Shown piece by piece: positions 12,883 to 13,070 of a DNA stretch of 13,070 nt. Every line of letters starts with the position of its first letter. Position 1 is the stretch's first letter. This DNA comes from JBOGXB01 sp050694215 (lineage in GTDB: Bacteria > Actinomycetota > CADDZG01 > WHSQ01). Position numbers and translations under genes: made by a program. The stretch covers positions 1-13,070 of the forward strand of contig JBOGXB010000057.1 of assembly GCA_050694215.1 (NCBI GenBank), in the 5' to 3' direction. The notes under the pieces are model-generated. The model was not told where the DNA came from. It did not search any database and saw only the letters and a list, made by a program, of their open reading frames with translations.

Positions 12883-13070
12883 CTGCCCCCCTGCGAGACG
12901 AGCTAGAGATGTCCGGTGACGGGTCGACGATGGTACTCCCCGCTGCATTGAGTATTCGCCCGACTACGTCGTGATCCCTGTGCTTCTCACATGCTTGTTC
13001 CCTCGTCCACCCCCCGCAAAACCGGCCAGTGGTCTCCGCGGTGGCGCGCCCGGCGAACATGGGGTGGTGT
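12883..13070. other. Non-coding region upstream of the mce operon
   Basis: These 188 bases must carry at least part of the operon's control region if the transcript starts at the ATPase gene. Read on the minus strand, a TANNNT box TACCAT occurs about 50 bases before the ATPase start, but no acceptable -35 lies at 16-18 bases from it. No clear operator-like long palindrome was found. A minus-strand frame of 61 codons (13060-12875) is not protein-like. Whether a regulator gene (FadR/TetR type near other mce operons) lies further upstream cannot be seen. Confidence 0.5.

Noticed and set aside
12875..13060. Possible 61-codon gene upstream of the ATPase
   Set aside because: No ribosome site, no recognisable motif, and it overlaps the ATPase start; more likely chance.
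1..13070. CRISPR arrays, tRNA/rRNA genes, toxin-antitoxin or defence genes
   Set aside because: None seen on reading both strands; apart from the IS end at the left edge the window is ordinary housekeeping and transport gene content.

Overview
The window reads as chromosomal DNA of a high-GC Gram-positive bacterium, most likely an actinomycete-related lineage (Actinomycetota). The grounds are GC-rich coding sequence with frequent GTG/TTG starts, an F420-type LLM oxidoreductase, and above all a six-gene mce cluster of the actinobacterial kind: two YrbE permeases, MceA to MceF with the fifth one a lipoprotein, and a Mas protein. I cannot assign a genus from this sequence.

Layout. 1-120 is the end of an IS3-family-like insertion sequence with the first codons of its transposase OrfA on the minus strand. 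121-259 is non-coding and carries a short iterated TGCAC motif and a possible leaderless promoter. 260-1237 (+) is ispH, the last enzyme of the MEP isoprenoid pathway. 1295-1579 (-) is a pterin-4a-carbinolamine dehydratase. 1698-2705 (+) is an LLM-class, probably F420-dependent oxidoreductase. The last two genes diverge from a 118-bp region holding a symmetric -10-like palindrome.

2739-12882 is one minus-strand mce gene cluster, read from right to left: ABC ATPase (MceG/Mkl type), YrbEA, YrbEB, MceA, MceB, MceC, MceD, MceE (lipoprotein), MceF and one Mce-associated protein (Mas). Up to MceF the genes are either overlapping (ATGA, GTGA or TGATG junctions) or a few bases apart, apart from the YrbEB-MceA junction. 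This indicates one polycistronic, translationally coupled unit. Together the products form a complete envelope lipid transporter: a cytoplasmic ATPase, a YrbEA/YrbEB membrane pair, and a hetero-hexamer of Mce subunits with long helical tails spanning the periplasm-like space. The substrate (fatty acid, sterol, phospholipid or other) cannot be read from the sequence. 12883-13070 is non-coding and should hold the operon promoter, though I found no convincing one.

The system is a known type, not a new one. The most unusual details are: mceA has no normal start codon at its expected position (ATC where ATG is expected, 8 bases after a strong Shine-Dalgarno); MceD has a long C-terminal extension; all six Mce subunits have two or more cysteines in their C-terminal tails; the PCD/LLM intergenic region has a palindromic -10; and an IS end lies just upstream of ispH.
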